64,000 nucleotides of DNA from an uncultured SAR86 cluster bacterium. Its GTDB lineage: Bacteria > Pseudomonadota > Gammaproteobacteria > Magnimaribacterales > D2472. Below the pieces are notes generated by a model. The model was not told the origin of the DNA. It was given only the letters and a program-made list of their open reading frames with translations, and did no database searches. The translations under genes and the position numbers were made by a program. The stretch is from assembly GCA_902528215.1 (NCBI GenBank), contig CABZRR010000001.1, positions 62,001 to 126,000 on the forward strand. Reading direction: 5' to 3'. The stretch's first letter is position 1. Every line of letters begins with the position of its first letter. Shown one piece after another: positions 17,414 to 26,681 of this stretch.

Positions 17414-17917
17414 ATGATAATTTCACATTTAGTCGCATTGTCTAATAACTATGTAATAGGTGTGAACAATGACTTGCCATGGAAATTAAAGGAAGATCTT
17501 AGACACTTCAGCGCTTATACCCAAAACAAAGCCATTGTAATGGGTAGGAAAACGTTCGAATCAATTGGAAGACCTCTTCCAAATAGGAAAAATATTGTAA
17601 TATCATCAACCCTCTCATCAACAAATGAAATTCAAATAGTAAATTCTCTAGAGCAAGCAATATCCGTAGCAACTGATTGGAATAAAGAAAATAACTTAGT
17701 GGAAGAGGTTGTGCTAATTGGAGGTGGATATATTTTTAAAGAGAGCATTAGTTTAGTTAACAAGTTAGTTCTCACCAGGGTTAATTGTGATATTGATGGA
17801 GATGTATTTTACCCCCGCCTTGATTTTACAGAATGGTCGATAACTTCAAGTGAGTCTTTTAAAAAGGATGAAGAAAACGAGTATGATTTTTTGGTTGAAA
17901 CCTATGTTAAAAATTAA
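17414..17917 (+). CDS. folA: Dihydrofolate reductase
   Basis: 167 residues. NADPH-dependent reduction of dihydrofolate to tetrahydrofolate. LPWKLKEDLRHF (21-32) holds the substrate-binding acidic residue D28, followed by VMGRKTFESIGRPLPNR and VVLIGGGYIF, the NADPH-binding motifs. It starts 5 bases after thyA, the usual functional pairing. The final four bases overlap the stop of the convergent TPR gene. Confidence 0.96.
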   Translation: MIISHLVALSNNYVIGVNNDLPWKLKEDLRHFSAYTQNKAIVMGRKTFESIGRPLPNRKNIVISSTLSSTNEIQIVNSLEQAISVATDWNKENNLVEEVVLIGGGYIFKESISLVNKLVLTRVNCDIDGDVFYPRLDFTEWSITSSESFKKDEENEYDFLVETYVKN

Positions 17918-19395
17918 GAGGTTGTTTCTTTTGCCTTGGATTGTTGAATAAACTCTCTTCTTAAAGCAAGATTTTTCACTCTAATCTCTTCATTTTCAGC
18001 ATATTTAATCCAAGAATTAGCTGTCTTTTTAATACGTTTATCTTCATCACGGGCTGCAGCTCTGAACTGTTTTTTAGCTTCATCAAAATTTTCTATTTCG
18101 AAATGAGCTTGTCCAAGGACTAATTGGGCTTGTGATTTACTTTTAACTTTACCTTTTTTTAAGCCGGCTTCAATTGCTCTTATTGAATCTTCTATTCTAT
18201 CCTCGAATAGATAAAGGTTACCTAACAATATATAGGTATCGCCCTCTTTAGACATTTTTGCTGCTTGCTCTAGAACTGGTATTGCTTTATCAATCTCTTG
18301 AGCCATTCTCCAAGAGTCAGCTAAAAGTTTAAGATTTTTTTCAGTATCTTTTACAACAGGTACTGTTGTTTCTTCACCAGTTTTTTCATCCTTAATCACA
18401 ACTTTTTTATTTTGACCAGCCACAAGAACCTGTGCAGCCCAGTAGGGATTTTTGCTCAGAAGAAGTAATTGGGCCAAAGCAAGATACTCACCCTCTTTAT
18501 CAAGTAGATCTTTACTAAAGGCGGCTTTAAGAGTGATCATATAATCCTCTTCTCTATCCATTTGCTGATAAGTTCCGCCTAACTGCAAAAAATAAATCTT
18601 TTTTGGATAATAATTTACTAGGATTTCATAAATTACCAATTGCTGCTCTAGTGCAAATGAAGCACTGATTACTTTTCTATCTTTTAACTCATTAAAGCAA
18701 GCCGCTAAAAGCACATACCAATTTTCTTTTGGACGATAGCCTTCTTCTTCAGCGAGTCTTATAGCCTCTTCCATAGATGAGCGAGCTCTTACATAATCTT
18801 CTTTTTGGAAATATGCAGAGGCAAGAAGATAATACGATTGAGCGGTTACCTTTTCTACCTCATCCATCCATTGAAGAATGAGACGAATTCCTTTATCCCA
18901 GTTTGCCTTTACAAGATTTAATTGTGCGAGAGTAAGCAAGGATGCGGTTCGAAGAGGTATAGTTGCTTCTGGCTCTTTTAATAATTGCTCATAAGAATAC
19001 ATTGCTTGATCATAATCCTCTTCACTAAAATATATATAACCCCAGTAATTCCACATTACAGATCGGTCATAACTTTTTAAATCGGCTCGCTCATTCAAAA
19101 GCTCTGTTAAGATTCTTTTTGCCTCATTCCAGTCAGGATCATCTTCTTCTTTTTCAATAAACTTACCTTCATTTTCTGGATCTGGGACTTTAACAACTTT
19201 TTGTCTTTCAAGTGCCTCAACGACTTTGACAACTTTTTTTGCGGTCTTGGATGTAAGCACTCTAGCTTTTTTATATGTTCTTTTTTCTGAATTATTAGCT
19301 CCATCTGAATTACTCTGGGCAAATAATGAATTTGAGCTAAAAGTAAAGGCAGAAACTAATAATAGAGATAGAAAGCTTCTAAAGAAATTTTTCAT
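17914..19395 (-). CDS. Periplasmic TPR-repeat protein of the TonB2 cluster
   Basis: A 493-residue secreted protein with a signal peptide (about 1-26). A lysine-rich region follows, then helical repeat pairs with TPR periodicity from about residue 100 to 470 (for example VMWNYWGYIYFSEEDYDQAM and QLVLGQAHFEIENFDEAKKQ). It is the last gene of the six-gene TonB operon; its ATG abuts the tonB stop. TPR proteins in this position in Vibrio and Shewanella TonB2 loci are thought to aid energised uptake, but the mechanism is not settled. Confidence 0.85.
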   Translation of the reverse strand: MKNFFRSFLSLLLVSAFTFSSNSLFAQSNSDGANNSEKRTYKKARVLTSKTAKKVVKVVEALERQKVVKVPDPENEGKFIEKEEDDPDWNEAKRILTELLNERADLKSYDRSVMWNYWGYIYFSEEDYDQAMYSYEQLLKEPEATIPLRTASLLTLAQLNLVKANWDKGIRLILQWMDEVEKVTAQSYYLLASAYFQKEDYVRARSSMEEAIRLAEEEGYRPKENWYVLLAACFNELKDRKVISASFALEQQLVIYEILVNYYPKKIYFLQLGGTYQQMDREEDYMITLKAAFSKDLLDKEGEYLALAQLLLLSKNPYWAAQVLVAGQNKKVVIKDEKTGEETTVPVVKDTEKNLKLLADSWRMAQEIDKAIPVLEQAAKMSKEGDTYILLGNLYLFEDRIEDSIRAIEAGLKKGKVKSKSQAQLVLGQAHFEIENFDEAKKQFRAAARDEDKRIKKTANSWIKYAENEEIRVKNLALRREFIQQSKAKETTS

Positions 19396-20111
19396 TAACT
19401 CTCCTCTAGAATAAAAGTAAATTTATGAGGAACCTCCTCTACTCTTACAGCTTTGCCATCAACAATTTTTGGCTTATATTTGAGTTTCAATGCTGCTCGT
19501 GATGCCGCTGAATTAAATATAGAACATTGTCTATAAACTGTTTCAGGATTAGTCGGATCGCCACACATGCCCTCTAAGGGCACTGCATTTTCAACCGTTC
19601 CTGTTTCAGTAATTGTGAATGCAACAACTGCATATCCCATGATACCTCTCTCTTGAGCCCTTCTAGGATATATAGGAGTAACTTTAAATAATGGAATATA
19701 TTCGCCATCTCTAAAAAATGATCCGCCACCAGCAAAATTAGCTTTTGGTTTTGGCAGACTAACATCAACACCAGCAAGAGGTGCCAAATCCAATTCAGGC
19801 TGCGCAATGTCTTCTGGTTGTTGATCAGGCTCTTCGGGTTTTTCAACATTATCAAATAACGTATCAATATCCCTATCTGGCATTATCACATCTCCTAATT
19901 TTCTGGAGTTATCCGTAGGAACACTGTTATCACCCAAAGAGATCAAAGCGACCATTAGAAAAAATAATCCAAGAGTTATTAGAGCTGCAAAACCAGATCC
20001 GGCAAGATACTTATTGTAATTAAATGCTTTGAAATATAGCTCTATTAATGGTCCAAATGCCTTTGCCATGGTTTGCGAAAAGATGCCTAAGCTATTATTA
20101 GCGGTATTCAA
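19395..20111 (-). CDS. tonB: Energy transducer TonB (TonB2 type)
   Basis: 238 residues. One membrane helix (about 37-58), an acidic proline-containing linker (EEPDQQPEDIAQPELD) and a C-terminal TonB domain containing TPIYPRRAQERGIMGYAVV and ALKLKYKPKIVDGKAVRVEE. It spans the periplasm to energise TonB-dependent outer-membrane receptors. An unusually long cytoplasmic N-terminus of about 36 residues precedes the helix. The linker is short, as in TonB2 proteins. No TonB-dependent receptor gene is in the window. Confidence 0.92.
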   Translation of the reverse strand: MNTANNSLGIFSQTMAKAFGPLIELYFKAFNYNKYLAGSGFAALITLGLFFLMVALISLGDNSVPTDNSRKLGDVIMPDRDIDTLFDNVEKPEEPDQQPEDIAQPELDLAPLAGVDVSLPKPKANFAGGGSFFRDGEYIPLFKVTPIYPRRAQERGIMGYAVVAFTITETGTVENAVPLEGMCGDPTNPETVYRQCSIFNSAASRAALKLKYKPKIVDGKAVRVEEVPHKFTFILEES

Positions 20112-20120
20112 ATTGATTCT

Positions 20121-20531
20121 CTAATTAGGTTCAGAAGCAAGAGATATATTATAAACGCCAGCCTCTCTCGAACCATCCATTACTTTAATTATTGTATCGG
20201 CCATGGCTTTTTCATCAGCTTGGATGACAACTGATCCCTGAGGATTATCGGCTAATAACTTTACGACATTAGCTTTCACCTGTCTTGCATCAATTCTTCT
20301 GCCATCCATCCAAATCTCTCCAGAAGCACCAATAGCAATTAAAATTGCAGCATTTTCTTGTGTTTCTGAAGTATCAGATTCTGGTCTATTAATTTCAAGT
20401 CCAGGCTCTTTTATGAAATTAGCTGTCACAATAAAGAAAATGAGCATTATGAAAACAACATCAAGCATTGGTGTCATATTAATTTCTGCTTCTTCTTCTT
20501 GAACAGCACTTGATATAGCGTTTCTTCTCAA
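20121..20531 (-). CDS. exbD: Biopolymer transport protein ExbD
   Basis: 136 residues: a short cytoplasmic tail, one membrane helix (about 24-42) carrying the essential proton-relay aspartate D24 in NMTPMLDVVFIMLIFF, and a periplasmic domain. ExbD and ExbB form the proton-driven motor that powers TonB. Nine bases separate it from tonB and 12 from exbB. The family call is firm from the helix motif. Confidence 0.94.
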   Translation of the reverse strand: MRRNAISSAVQEEEAEINMTPMLDVVFIMLIFFIVTANFIKEPGLEINRPESDTSETQENAAILIAIGASGEIWMDGRRIDARQVKANVVKLLADNPQGSVVIQADEKAMADTIIKVMDGSREAGVYNISLASEPN

Positions 20532-20543
20532 AATATTCTCCTT

Positions 20544-21068
20544 TTAACTTTTTATTATTTCTTTTATTAAACCTTCTTCTCTATTTCTAGCAGCGTTCAA
20601 ATAAATGGTAGCAAAAACTCCTGATAACGCAGTAGTCATTCCTGCCATTGTTGGAAGGGTTGCCTTTGAAACTCCTCCAGCCATTGATCTAGCATCACCA
20701 CCTCCGGTAAAAGCCATTACCTGAAAGACTTCTATCATCCCTGTTACAGTGCCCAACAATCCAAAAAGAGGCGCAAGTGCGACACAGGTATTTATAAGCG
20801 ACAAGTTTCTATTGACCGCTCCTTTTGCCTGAGACATTAATTTATCTTTAATCTGCTCAGCCCTCCATGATGAGTGATCGGTAACTAAATCCCATTCAGA
20901 TTTTAGCTCGCCCATATAATCTTTATGGCCTGCATTAAAATACCAAATTCTTTCAAGAATAATTGCCCACATAAATGCCGCAAGGATTGCGATCAACCAA
21001 AGAACACTTCCTCCAGCAGACATAAAATCCCTGAGAGTGTTAAAGGCTTCAGTTATCGCGTAAAACAT
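20544..21068 (-). CDS. exbB: ExbB-type proton channel (MotA/TolQ/ExbB family)
   Basis: 174 residues with three membrane helices. The conserved core is LAPLFGLLGTVTGMIEVF, then GGVSKATLPTMAGM, the last helix lining the proton path. It pairs with the adjacent ExbD. The length is typical of ExbB2. It is the second MotA/TolQ/ExbB paralogue in the operon; the longer one lies directly upstream, 7 bases away. Confidence 0.93.
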   Translation of the reverse strand: MFYAITEAFNTLRDFMSAGGSVLWLIAILAAFMWAIILERIWYFNAGHKDYMGELKSEWDLVTDHSSWRAEQIKDKLMSQAKGAVNRNLSLINTCVALAPLFGLLGTVTGMIEVFQVMAFTGGGDARSMAGGVSKATLPTMAGMTTALSGVFATIYLNAARNREEGLIKEIIKS

Positions 21069-21075
21069 TATCCCA

Positions 21076-22458
21076 TTAATTTGAATCAGAATGTTCTGCC
21101 ACTATTCCTGTACTTTGTTCTTCTAGAACATTAATTATTCCCCTTGCAGATGAATTAGCAAAAGAATGTAAAAGCGTTGTTGGGATAGCAACTACAAGAC
21201 CTAAAACAGTTGTGACAAGAGCTTGTGAAATACCTCCTGCCATAATTTTTGGATCTCCAGTACCAAATAATGTAATTTGCTGGAAGGTAACAATCATACC
21301 CGTAACAGTTCCTAACAATCCAGCAAGTGGAGCAACAACAGAGATGATTTTAACAACAGGAATGCCTCTCTCAATGGCGGGTCTTTCTGCCATAATTGCC
21401 TCGGCAAGTTTTAACTCTAATGTTTCTATATCTTTGCCCATGTGCTCTTCGCCAACAGCTAAGACTCTTCCTAATGGATTGTTTTGATCATGAGACTTTG
21501 ATTTTGCTTGTTTTTTAACAGCTTTACCCATGTTATACAAAGTAAATAGTTTCCAAAAAGCTACGCCGATACCAAACAAACCAACAATTATAATGATGTA
21601 ACCAACCTCTCGACCTTGGTTAACTCTTTCCAATAGACTTGGATTTTGAATTAGGTTTGCAAGCAAGCTCCCCCCAACTGGACCAGTTGGATCAACTCCA
21701 AACTTAACTACATCACCTGGATCAGCGTTAGATAGTTTTTTTGCTGAGCTTACATACCTGCCTTCAGGCTGTTTACCTAAAAATGCATATTGTCCTTTAC
21801 TACCAATATATTCTAGATATTGACCATCGCAAATAGCATTATAAAGTCCAACTCTAGTCACTGTGCAATTTTCAGATTCACCATCAAGATTGATTACATT
21901 TGTATTAAAGCTAACAACTTCTGAGCCAGCTACCATTTCTCTTTGCAATTCATACCATAAGCCCTCAAGCTCTCTGATTGTTGGAAGTTCTGTAGCACTC
22001 GACATTTTTGCAGATAGATCATTTAAAAATGTTTCTCTTTCTCTTCCATACTGAGCCGAGGTGAGAGAATCAGCAAATAAAGAGCTGGCTTCACCTGCTG
22101 AACTTTGCAAATGACCAAAAAGCTCCACCAATGAGCCCAACTCTTTTTTATAAGCTGCTTCCTTTACAACTAAAATAGCATCATTTTTCTTATACTCAGC
22201 TTCAAGTTGATCAGCAATCCTTTCTTGTCTTGCTAATTCTCTTTTTTCTGCGGCTAGCTTTGCAGCTTGCTGATTTTTATTGACTAAAAACTCAGCCTCA
22301 CGTTGAGTATTTACGTTTTGTTCAGATGTTCTGCCTTGCTCAACTAACTGAAGCAAGCCTTGAATTGTTGTTGGCTCACCATCGGAATCTTCCTGAGAGC
22401 CTATGTCAAACGAAAAAATAAGAGCGCAAGCAAGAAGAAAGTTATTTAAATTTTTCAT
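21076..22458 (-). CDS. TtpC-like MotA/TolQ/ExbB protein with periplasmic coiled coil
   Basis: 460 residues. Signal peptide (about 1-21), a long coiled coil (about 45-110, rich in Q, A, E and K), a periplasmic domain, a membrane helix (about 285-305, GYIIIIVGLFGIG), and a C-terminal ExbB-like module with LAGLLGTVTGMIVTF and GGISQALVTTVLGLVVAIP. This architecture matches TtpC, described in Vibrio TonB2 systems as required in addition to ExbB2/ExbD2/TonB2. Its ATG overlaps the DUF3450 stop as ATGA. Confidence 0.9.
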   Translation of the reverse strand: MKNLNNFLLACALIFSFDIGSQEDSDGEPTTIQGLLQLVEQGRTSEQNVNTQREAEFLVNKNQQAAKLAAEKRELARQERIADQLEAEYKKNDAILVVKEAAYKKELGSLVELFGHLQSSAGEASSLFADSLTSAQYGRERETFLNDLSAKMSSATELPTIRELEGLWYELQREMVAGSEVVSFNTNVINLDGESENCTVTRVGLYNAICDGQYLEYIGSKGQYAFLGKQPEGRYVSSAKKLSNADPGDVVKFGVDPTGPVGGSLLANLIQNPSLLERVNQGREVGYIIIIVGLFGIGVAFWKLFTLYNMGKAVKKQAKSKSHDQNNPLGRVLAVGEEHMGKDIETLELKLAEAIMAERPAIERGIPVVKIISVVAPLAGLLGTVTGMIVTFQQITLFGTGDPKIMAGGISQALVTTVLGLVVAIPTTLLHSFANSSARGIINVLEEQSTGIVAEHSDSN

Positions 22459-23207
22459 AGCGCGTCTCCTCTATATACTACAGGGAGCATCATAATATCC
22501 ATGGGTGCTAATTTCTGCGCCATTCTAATTCCATCTCTCACAGTTACCCTGTAACTTCCAGATAGCTCTTCCCATGTACCCGTTTCATTATCGTAATATC
22601 CTGTCTTTCTCTCGTCCTTAGACTGAAAAAACATGCCTAATCTTCCTACCCTTAGTATATTAACCACAACTTCTTGGCCGTCTAAAACAATGGTCTCATC
22701 ATAAGCATCAAGCTTTCTGCCGTATTCAGCTTCAATGTTGTAAGCCTCCAAAATTTGTCTAACCTGCTCTGAGGCAGTAACTTTTGGGTTTGATAAAGAT
22801 GCTCTAACAAGATCAAGCCTTTGCCTTCTTTCTTCAATGTGAAACGGTGTGTCAAGATTGACATATTTCTCAAGCCCTTCAAGCATCCTTTGTGCAAGAG
22901 GCGGAATCTGTCTTTGCATAACAACAACTTGAACCAACTGCTCATCATATTTATCCATTAAATCAAGTTGAGCTTGGATTTGGATTCTTTTTTGTGCGTT
23001 ATATAATTTTAATCCCTCAACTTGTTTTGAGACAACTTTAAACTCATTGATTAATTTATCAGTATCTGATTCTGTGGCATCTATTTTTGCTTGAGATTTA
23101 GCTGAAAGCTCAGTGTTATCTCTACCAACTTCTAATACAAGCTCCATCTCTGATGCCACAACAAATGTTGACAACATAGTAAGAGCTACTAGGCTTTTTT
23201 TTAACAT
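22455..23207 (-). CDS. DUF3450 family periplasmic protein
   Basis: About 250 residues from the ATG at 23207. That start is preferred over one at 23234 because AAGGGG lies 6 bases before it and a signal peptide (MLKKSLVALTMLSTFVVAS) begins there. The mature part opens with a coiled coil (about 30-80) and continues with a beta-rich domain (EEYGRKLDAYDE-like, RVGRLGMFFQSKDE). DUF3450 genes regularly lead TonB2 clusters; the function is unknown. First gene of the operon. Confidence 0.88.
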   Translation of the reverse strand: MLKKSLVALTMLSTFVVASEMELVLEVGRDNTELSAKSQAKIDATESDTDKLINEFKVVSKQVEGLKLYNAQKRIQIQAQLDLMDKYDEQLVQVVVMQRQIPPLAQRMLEGLEKYVNLDTPFHIEERRQRLDLVRASLSNPKVTASEQVRQILEAYNIEAEYGRKLDAYDETIVLDGQEVVVNILRVGRLGMFFQSKDERKTGYYDNETGTWEELSGSYRVTVRDGIRMAQKLAPMDIMMLPVVYRGDAL

Positions 23208-23377
23208 ATTTTTCCCCTTTGAAAAATGGTCCACTAGTCTAACAGCGAAGCGAAATTATTCAAACTTTTATAATAATGAAATTGTAACCAATTTTGCATA
23301 AAATGGTGACACTAACATGCAACTTATTTTTTATAGTATTAAAGCATTTTTTCAAGAATTCTTTAAAAAGTTAATGC

Positions 23378-24250
23378 TTAGAATATCCTTGGTATAAGTT
23401 TTGGGGTATCTTTTTGATAATCTTGATAATCCTTAAGATGGCCCCACTTTTTATGCCCCCTGAGCTCAAGCAATCTTACGCCACTAACATATACTAAAAG
23501 TAAGTAAGAGAAGATAGGTGAGAAAATTGCAAGATAATTCATGCCTTCAAAAGTAGATATACCCATTACTGTTATACCAGTCCAAAGGGTAATTTCACCG
23601 AAGTAATTGGGATGTCTAGATCTCGCCCAAAGTCCTTCATTGATGAAAGAGTCTTTGTTTTTTGAAATTGATCGAAATGCAGATTTTTGATTATCAGCTA
23701 TTACCTCAATTGCAAAACCAAATACAAACATAAGAAGTCCTACTATAAATACAATATTTATGGGAACACCTGATGGATTTGCAATAGCTATTAGAGCTGC
23801 AGATGAACATATAAAAACCCACATGCCTTGCAGTGTCCATGTCATAAAAAATTGTGAAAAAGATGTTTTTATCGAATCAAATCTTCCATCTTTTTTATCT
23901 TTGTAGATTCTCATAAATAGAAATGAGCCCAATCTAATAGCCCATATGATTATAGCTAAGCCAACGAGTATGCTGCCAAGTCTAAGATTTTGAAAACTGC
24001 CTGAGGCATACAAAGCAAATAAAATAGTTCCAATGTAAGTTAAGCTACCTGTAAGGTCATAAAACTTTTCCGTTTTTAAAAGAAAAGCAGGAATATAGGC
24101 TATCCACTGAATAACAAAGGTCATAACTAGGATCTGACCAACTAAGTTTGCACCCTCAAAATCGATACTATTAAAAGAAATTATCCCAGCATAGAGCTTT
24201 GTAAAAATATAAACTCCAGCAGCTATTGCTAAATTGATTAAGTGTTTCAC
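23378..24250 (-). CDS. DUF1295 / steroid 5-alpha-reductase-like membrane protein
   Basis: About 290 residues. The GTG at 24250 is taken as start because GGGAGG lies 4 bases upstream and it forms a GTGA overlap with the M2-peptidase stop; an ATG at 24268 would overlap more. Seven or so membrane helices are followed by the C-terminal LWARSRHPNYFGEITLWTG, the signature shared by DUF1295 proteins and isoprenylcysteine methyltransferase/steroid-reductase-like enzymes. Substrate unknown, probably a lipid or isoprenoid. Confidence 0.85.
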   Translation of the reverse strand: MKHLINLAIAAGVYIFTKLYAGIISFNSIDFEGANLVGQILVMTFVIQWIAYIPAFLLKTEKFYDLTGSLTYIGTILFALYASGSFQNLRLGSILVGLAIIIWAIRLGSFLFMRIYKDKKDGRFDSIKTSFSQFFMTWTLQGMWVFICSSAALIAIANPSGVPINIVFIVGLLMFVFGFAIEVIADNQKSAFRSISKNKDSFINEGLWARSRHPNYFGEITLWTGITVMGISTFEGMNYLAIFSPIFSYLLLVYVSGVRLLELRGHKKWGHLKDYQDYQKDTPKLIPRIF

Positions 24251-26079
24251 GATGCCTCCCATCCACATGTTCGTTCAGCGTTTTGTATGACAAGCCAGTC
24301 CATAAGCGGTTTATAATAGTTTAACATTGCTTTACCACTTAATTCTCTGGTTCCAGTCATCGCTTCGAGAGCGGTTTGCCATTCTTTACTTTGTCCTAGA
24401 GCTAGCATGGCTCTTAATTTCTTTCCAGCAATCTCATTATCGTATATTGAACATTCATGAAGTGGTCCATCAAATCCCATTTGAATACATAGAGATTCAT
24501 GAAATTGATATTGAAGAATCTTTGCTAGGTAATATCTAGTATAAGGTGTATTGCCTGGAATATGATATTTTGCACCAGGGTCAAATGCATCCAAATCACG
24601 ATCTCGTGGAGCCTCAATGCCTTGATAAAATTTTCTTAACTCCCACCAAGAGTCATTTAATTCATCTGGGCTAGTTTCACCCTTAAAGACTTTTGCCCTC
24701 CATTTATCTAACATTAAAGTCCATGGCACAGACACTACCCCATCCAAAGCTTGCTGCATCAATAGAGATATTGGATCTGAATTTGCCCTTGCAGCCTCCT
24801 CCGCTGAAATCAATCCAATCTTTTGGAGATAGTTAGGAGTGATCGACAATGACAATAAGTCTCCTACTGCCTCATGAAAACCATCGTTGGCTCCTCTTTG
24901 AAAAATATTAGGAAGATCGCTATAAGCTTGATAATAAAAAATATGGCCAAGCTCATGATGTATTACTGAAAAGTCTTCGGCATTTTTCTCAATACACATT
25001 TTAATTCTTAAATCATCTATATCAGAATCTATATCCCAAGCAGATGCATGACATACAACATTTCTATCTTGTGGCTTTACGAACAATGATCTTTCCCAGA
25101 AGCTATTTGATAATGGCTCAAATCCAAGGGATATAAAAAATTTTTCAGCAATTTTTACCATTTCAACTTCATCTATATCATTTTCGATAAGTATATTGGT
25201 TAAATTTATTTCTGAGCTGGGTTGATCACTGTCTGGCGTATAAACCAAATCATAAATATTTGCCCATGACTGTCCCCACATATTGCCCAATACATGCGCA
25301 GGCAAATTACCACTTCTAGAAACAATATTTTCACCATAAAAATTAGATAGTTCATCTCTTACATGGCAATGCAGAGCATCATAAAGAGGCTTTAGTTCAT
25401 CCCATACTCTGTCAGTTTCATCTAAAAAATCTTCTGCTGGCATATCATACTTGCTAAACCATAGATCCGTTAGGCCGTCATAACCTAAATCATTTGCTCC
25501 TTGATTGCCTATTTCGACCATTCTTAAGTACATGTCTTTCATAGGCTTGCCAATATTCCTCCATCCTTCCCACGCCTTCAAAAGCTCCTCAGGATCTCTT
25601 GAATTATCAATAATGTTCTCAAATGCCTCTAAGTCATAACAATCATCAACAGCAAAACAATGCTCTCCAGTTCCATACATAGCATCTAATTCTGCGCTAA
25701 TTGACGATATTTCCCCAGCCAGTGCTTCATTCAAGGGAGATGGCATCACAAATGAGCTTTTTATAAGATTAAGTTTTCTTCGATTTTCTTCTGAAACTTC
25801 AACCTCATCAAAAGAAGAAGCCTGCCGAGCTCTCTCTAATGCAAGTAATTGATATCTTTTGCCGTAGTCTGCAACTACTTTCTGAGAATCATAAGTGATA
25901 AAATTTGCGCCAATCCAATAGGCAGAGCTTACAATAGGACCTAGAGTTTTATCTTCAAGCTCAACTCTTTGGAGAAATGCCGCTGCATCAGATTCGGTAA
26001 GAGCATTTGGTTTTTCGCTTGAACAAGAGGAAAGAAATAAAATAAAGATGAAAATAGTAGATAATGAAAATTTATACAT
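24247..26079 (-). CDS. M2 family peptidyl-dipeptidase (ACE-like), lipoprotein
   Basis: 610 residues. The N-terminus ends in a perfect lipobox LSSC (C19), so the enzyme should be lipid anchored and face the periplasm or outside. The zinc site is HELGH (H375, E376, H379) with the third ligand E403 in FHEAVGD, as in angiotensin-converting enzyme, which trims dipeptides from peptide C-termini. The late motif WELRKFYQGIEAP and the region around 510-530 are also family-like. Probably helps use dissolved peptides. Divergent from efp. Confidence 0.93.
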   Translation of the reverse strand: MYKFSLSTIFIFILFLSSCSSEKPNALTESDAAAFLQRVELEDKTLGPIVSSAYWIGANFITYDSQKVVADYGKRYQLLALERARQASSFDEVEVSEENRRKLNLIKSSFVMPSPLNEALAGEISSISAELDAMYGTGEHCFAVDDCYDLEAFENIIDNSRDPEELLKAWEGWRNIGKPMKDMYLRMVEIGNQGANDLGYDGLTDLWFSKYDMPAEDFLDETDRVWDELKPLYDALHCHVRDELSNFYGENIVSRSGNLPAHVLGNMWGQSWANIYDLVYTPDSDQPSSEINLTNILIENDIDEVEMVKIAEKFFISLGFEPLSNSFWERSLFVKPQDRNVVCHASAWDIDSDIDDLRIKMCIEKNAEDFSVIHHELGHIFYYQAYSDLPNIFQRGANDGFHEAVGDLLSLSITPNYLQKIGLISAEEAARANSDPISLLMQQALDGVVSVPWTLMLDKWRAKVFKGETSPDELNDSWWELRKFYQGIEAPRDRDLDAFDPGAKYHIPGNTPYTRYYLAKILQYQFHESLCIQMGFDGPLHECSIYDNEIAGKKLRAMLALGQSKEWQTALEAMTGTRELSGKAMLNYYKPLMDWLVIQNAERTCGWEAS

Positions 26080-26117
26080 AAAATCCCTTTAGATAATAGA
26101 AGAAAGTAAATCACAAT

Positions 26118-26678
26118 ATGAAAATATCAACAAGCCAATTTAAGAACGGTTTAAAAATCATTATTAATGGTCAGCCGTGTTCAATTCTTGAGCATGAGTT
26201 TCATAAACCAGGTAAGGGGCAAGCAGTAATGAGGGTAAAATTTAGAAACTTGATTACTGGCAAAGTAATAGATAAAACATATAAATCAGGTGAATCTGTG
26301 GAGGAGGCAGATGTAATGACAACTGAGATGAGCTATCTTTATTCAGATGGAGAACAATGGCATTTTATGAATTCTGCTAATTTTGAACAAATTGCAATCA
26401 ATGGAAACATTGTAAGTGATGCAAAAAAATGGATCATTGGTCAGGAAAATTGCGAAGTGATGGTTTGGAATGATGAACCCATATCAGTTGAGGCACCACC
26501 ATTTGTTGAATTAAAAATTATAAAGTCGGATCCTGGTGTAAGAGGTGATACTGTCTCTGGAGCAACAAAGCCTGCAGAACTTGAAACTGGTGTAACGATT
26601 CAAGTGCCCTTATTTGTTGAAGAAGGAGAAAAAATTAAGGTGGATACAAGATCTGGAGAATATTCGGGGCGCGCATAG
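26118..26678 (+). CDS. efp: Elongation factor P
   Basis: 186 residues, three beta-barrel domains. It relieves ribosome stalling at polyproline. FHKPGKGQAVMRVKFRN contains K33, the counterpart of the E. coli K34 that is beta-lysylated; no epmA or epmB gene is in the window. The central TMEMSYLYSDG region and C-terminal SGATKPAELETG and DTRSGEYSGRA are standard. Followed 3 bases later by argS. Confidence 0.96.
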   Translation: MKISTSQFKNGLKIIINGQPCSILEHEFHKPGKGQAVMRVKFRNLITGKVIDKTYKSGESVEEADVMTTEMSYLYSDGEQWHFMNSANFEQIAINGNIVSDAKKWIIGQENCEVMVWNDEPISVEAPPFVELKIIKSDPGVRGDTVSGATKPAELETGVTIQVPLFVEEGEKIKVDTRSGEYSGRA

Positions 26679-26681
26679 ACT

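Noticed and set aside
21212..21487. 91-aa open frame opposite the TtpC-like gene
   Set aside because: Antisense to the conserved MotA/ExbB core; codon pattern follows the real gene.
23340..23375. Possible hairpin downstream of the DUF1295 gene (AGCATT ... AATGCT)
   Set aside because: Pairing is interrupted by unpaired bases and lacks a convincing T-tract; not listed as a terminator.
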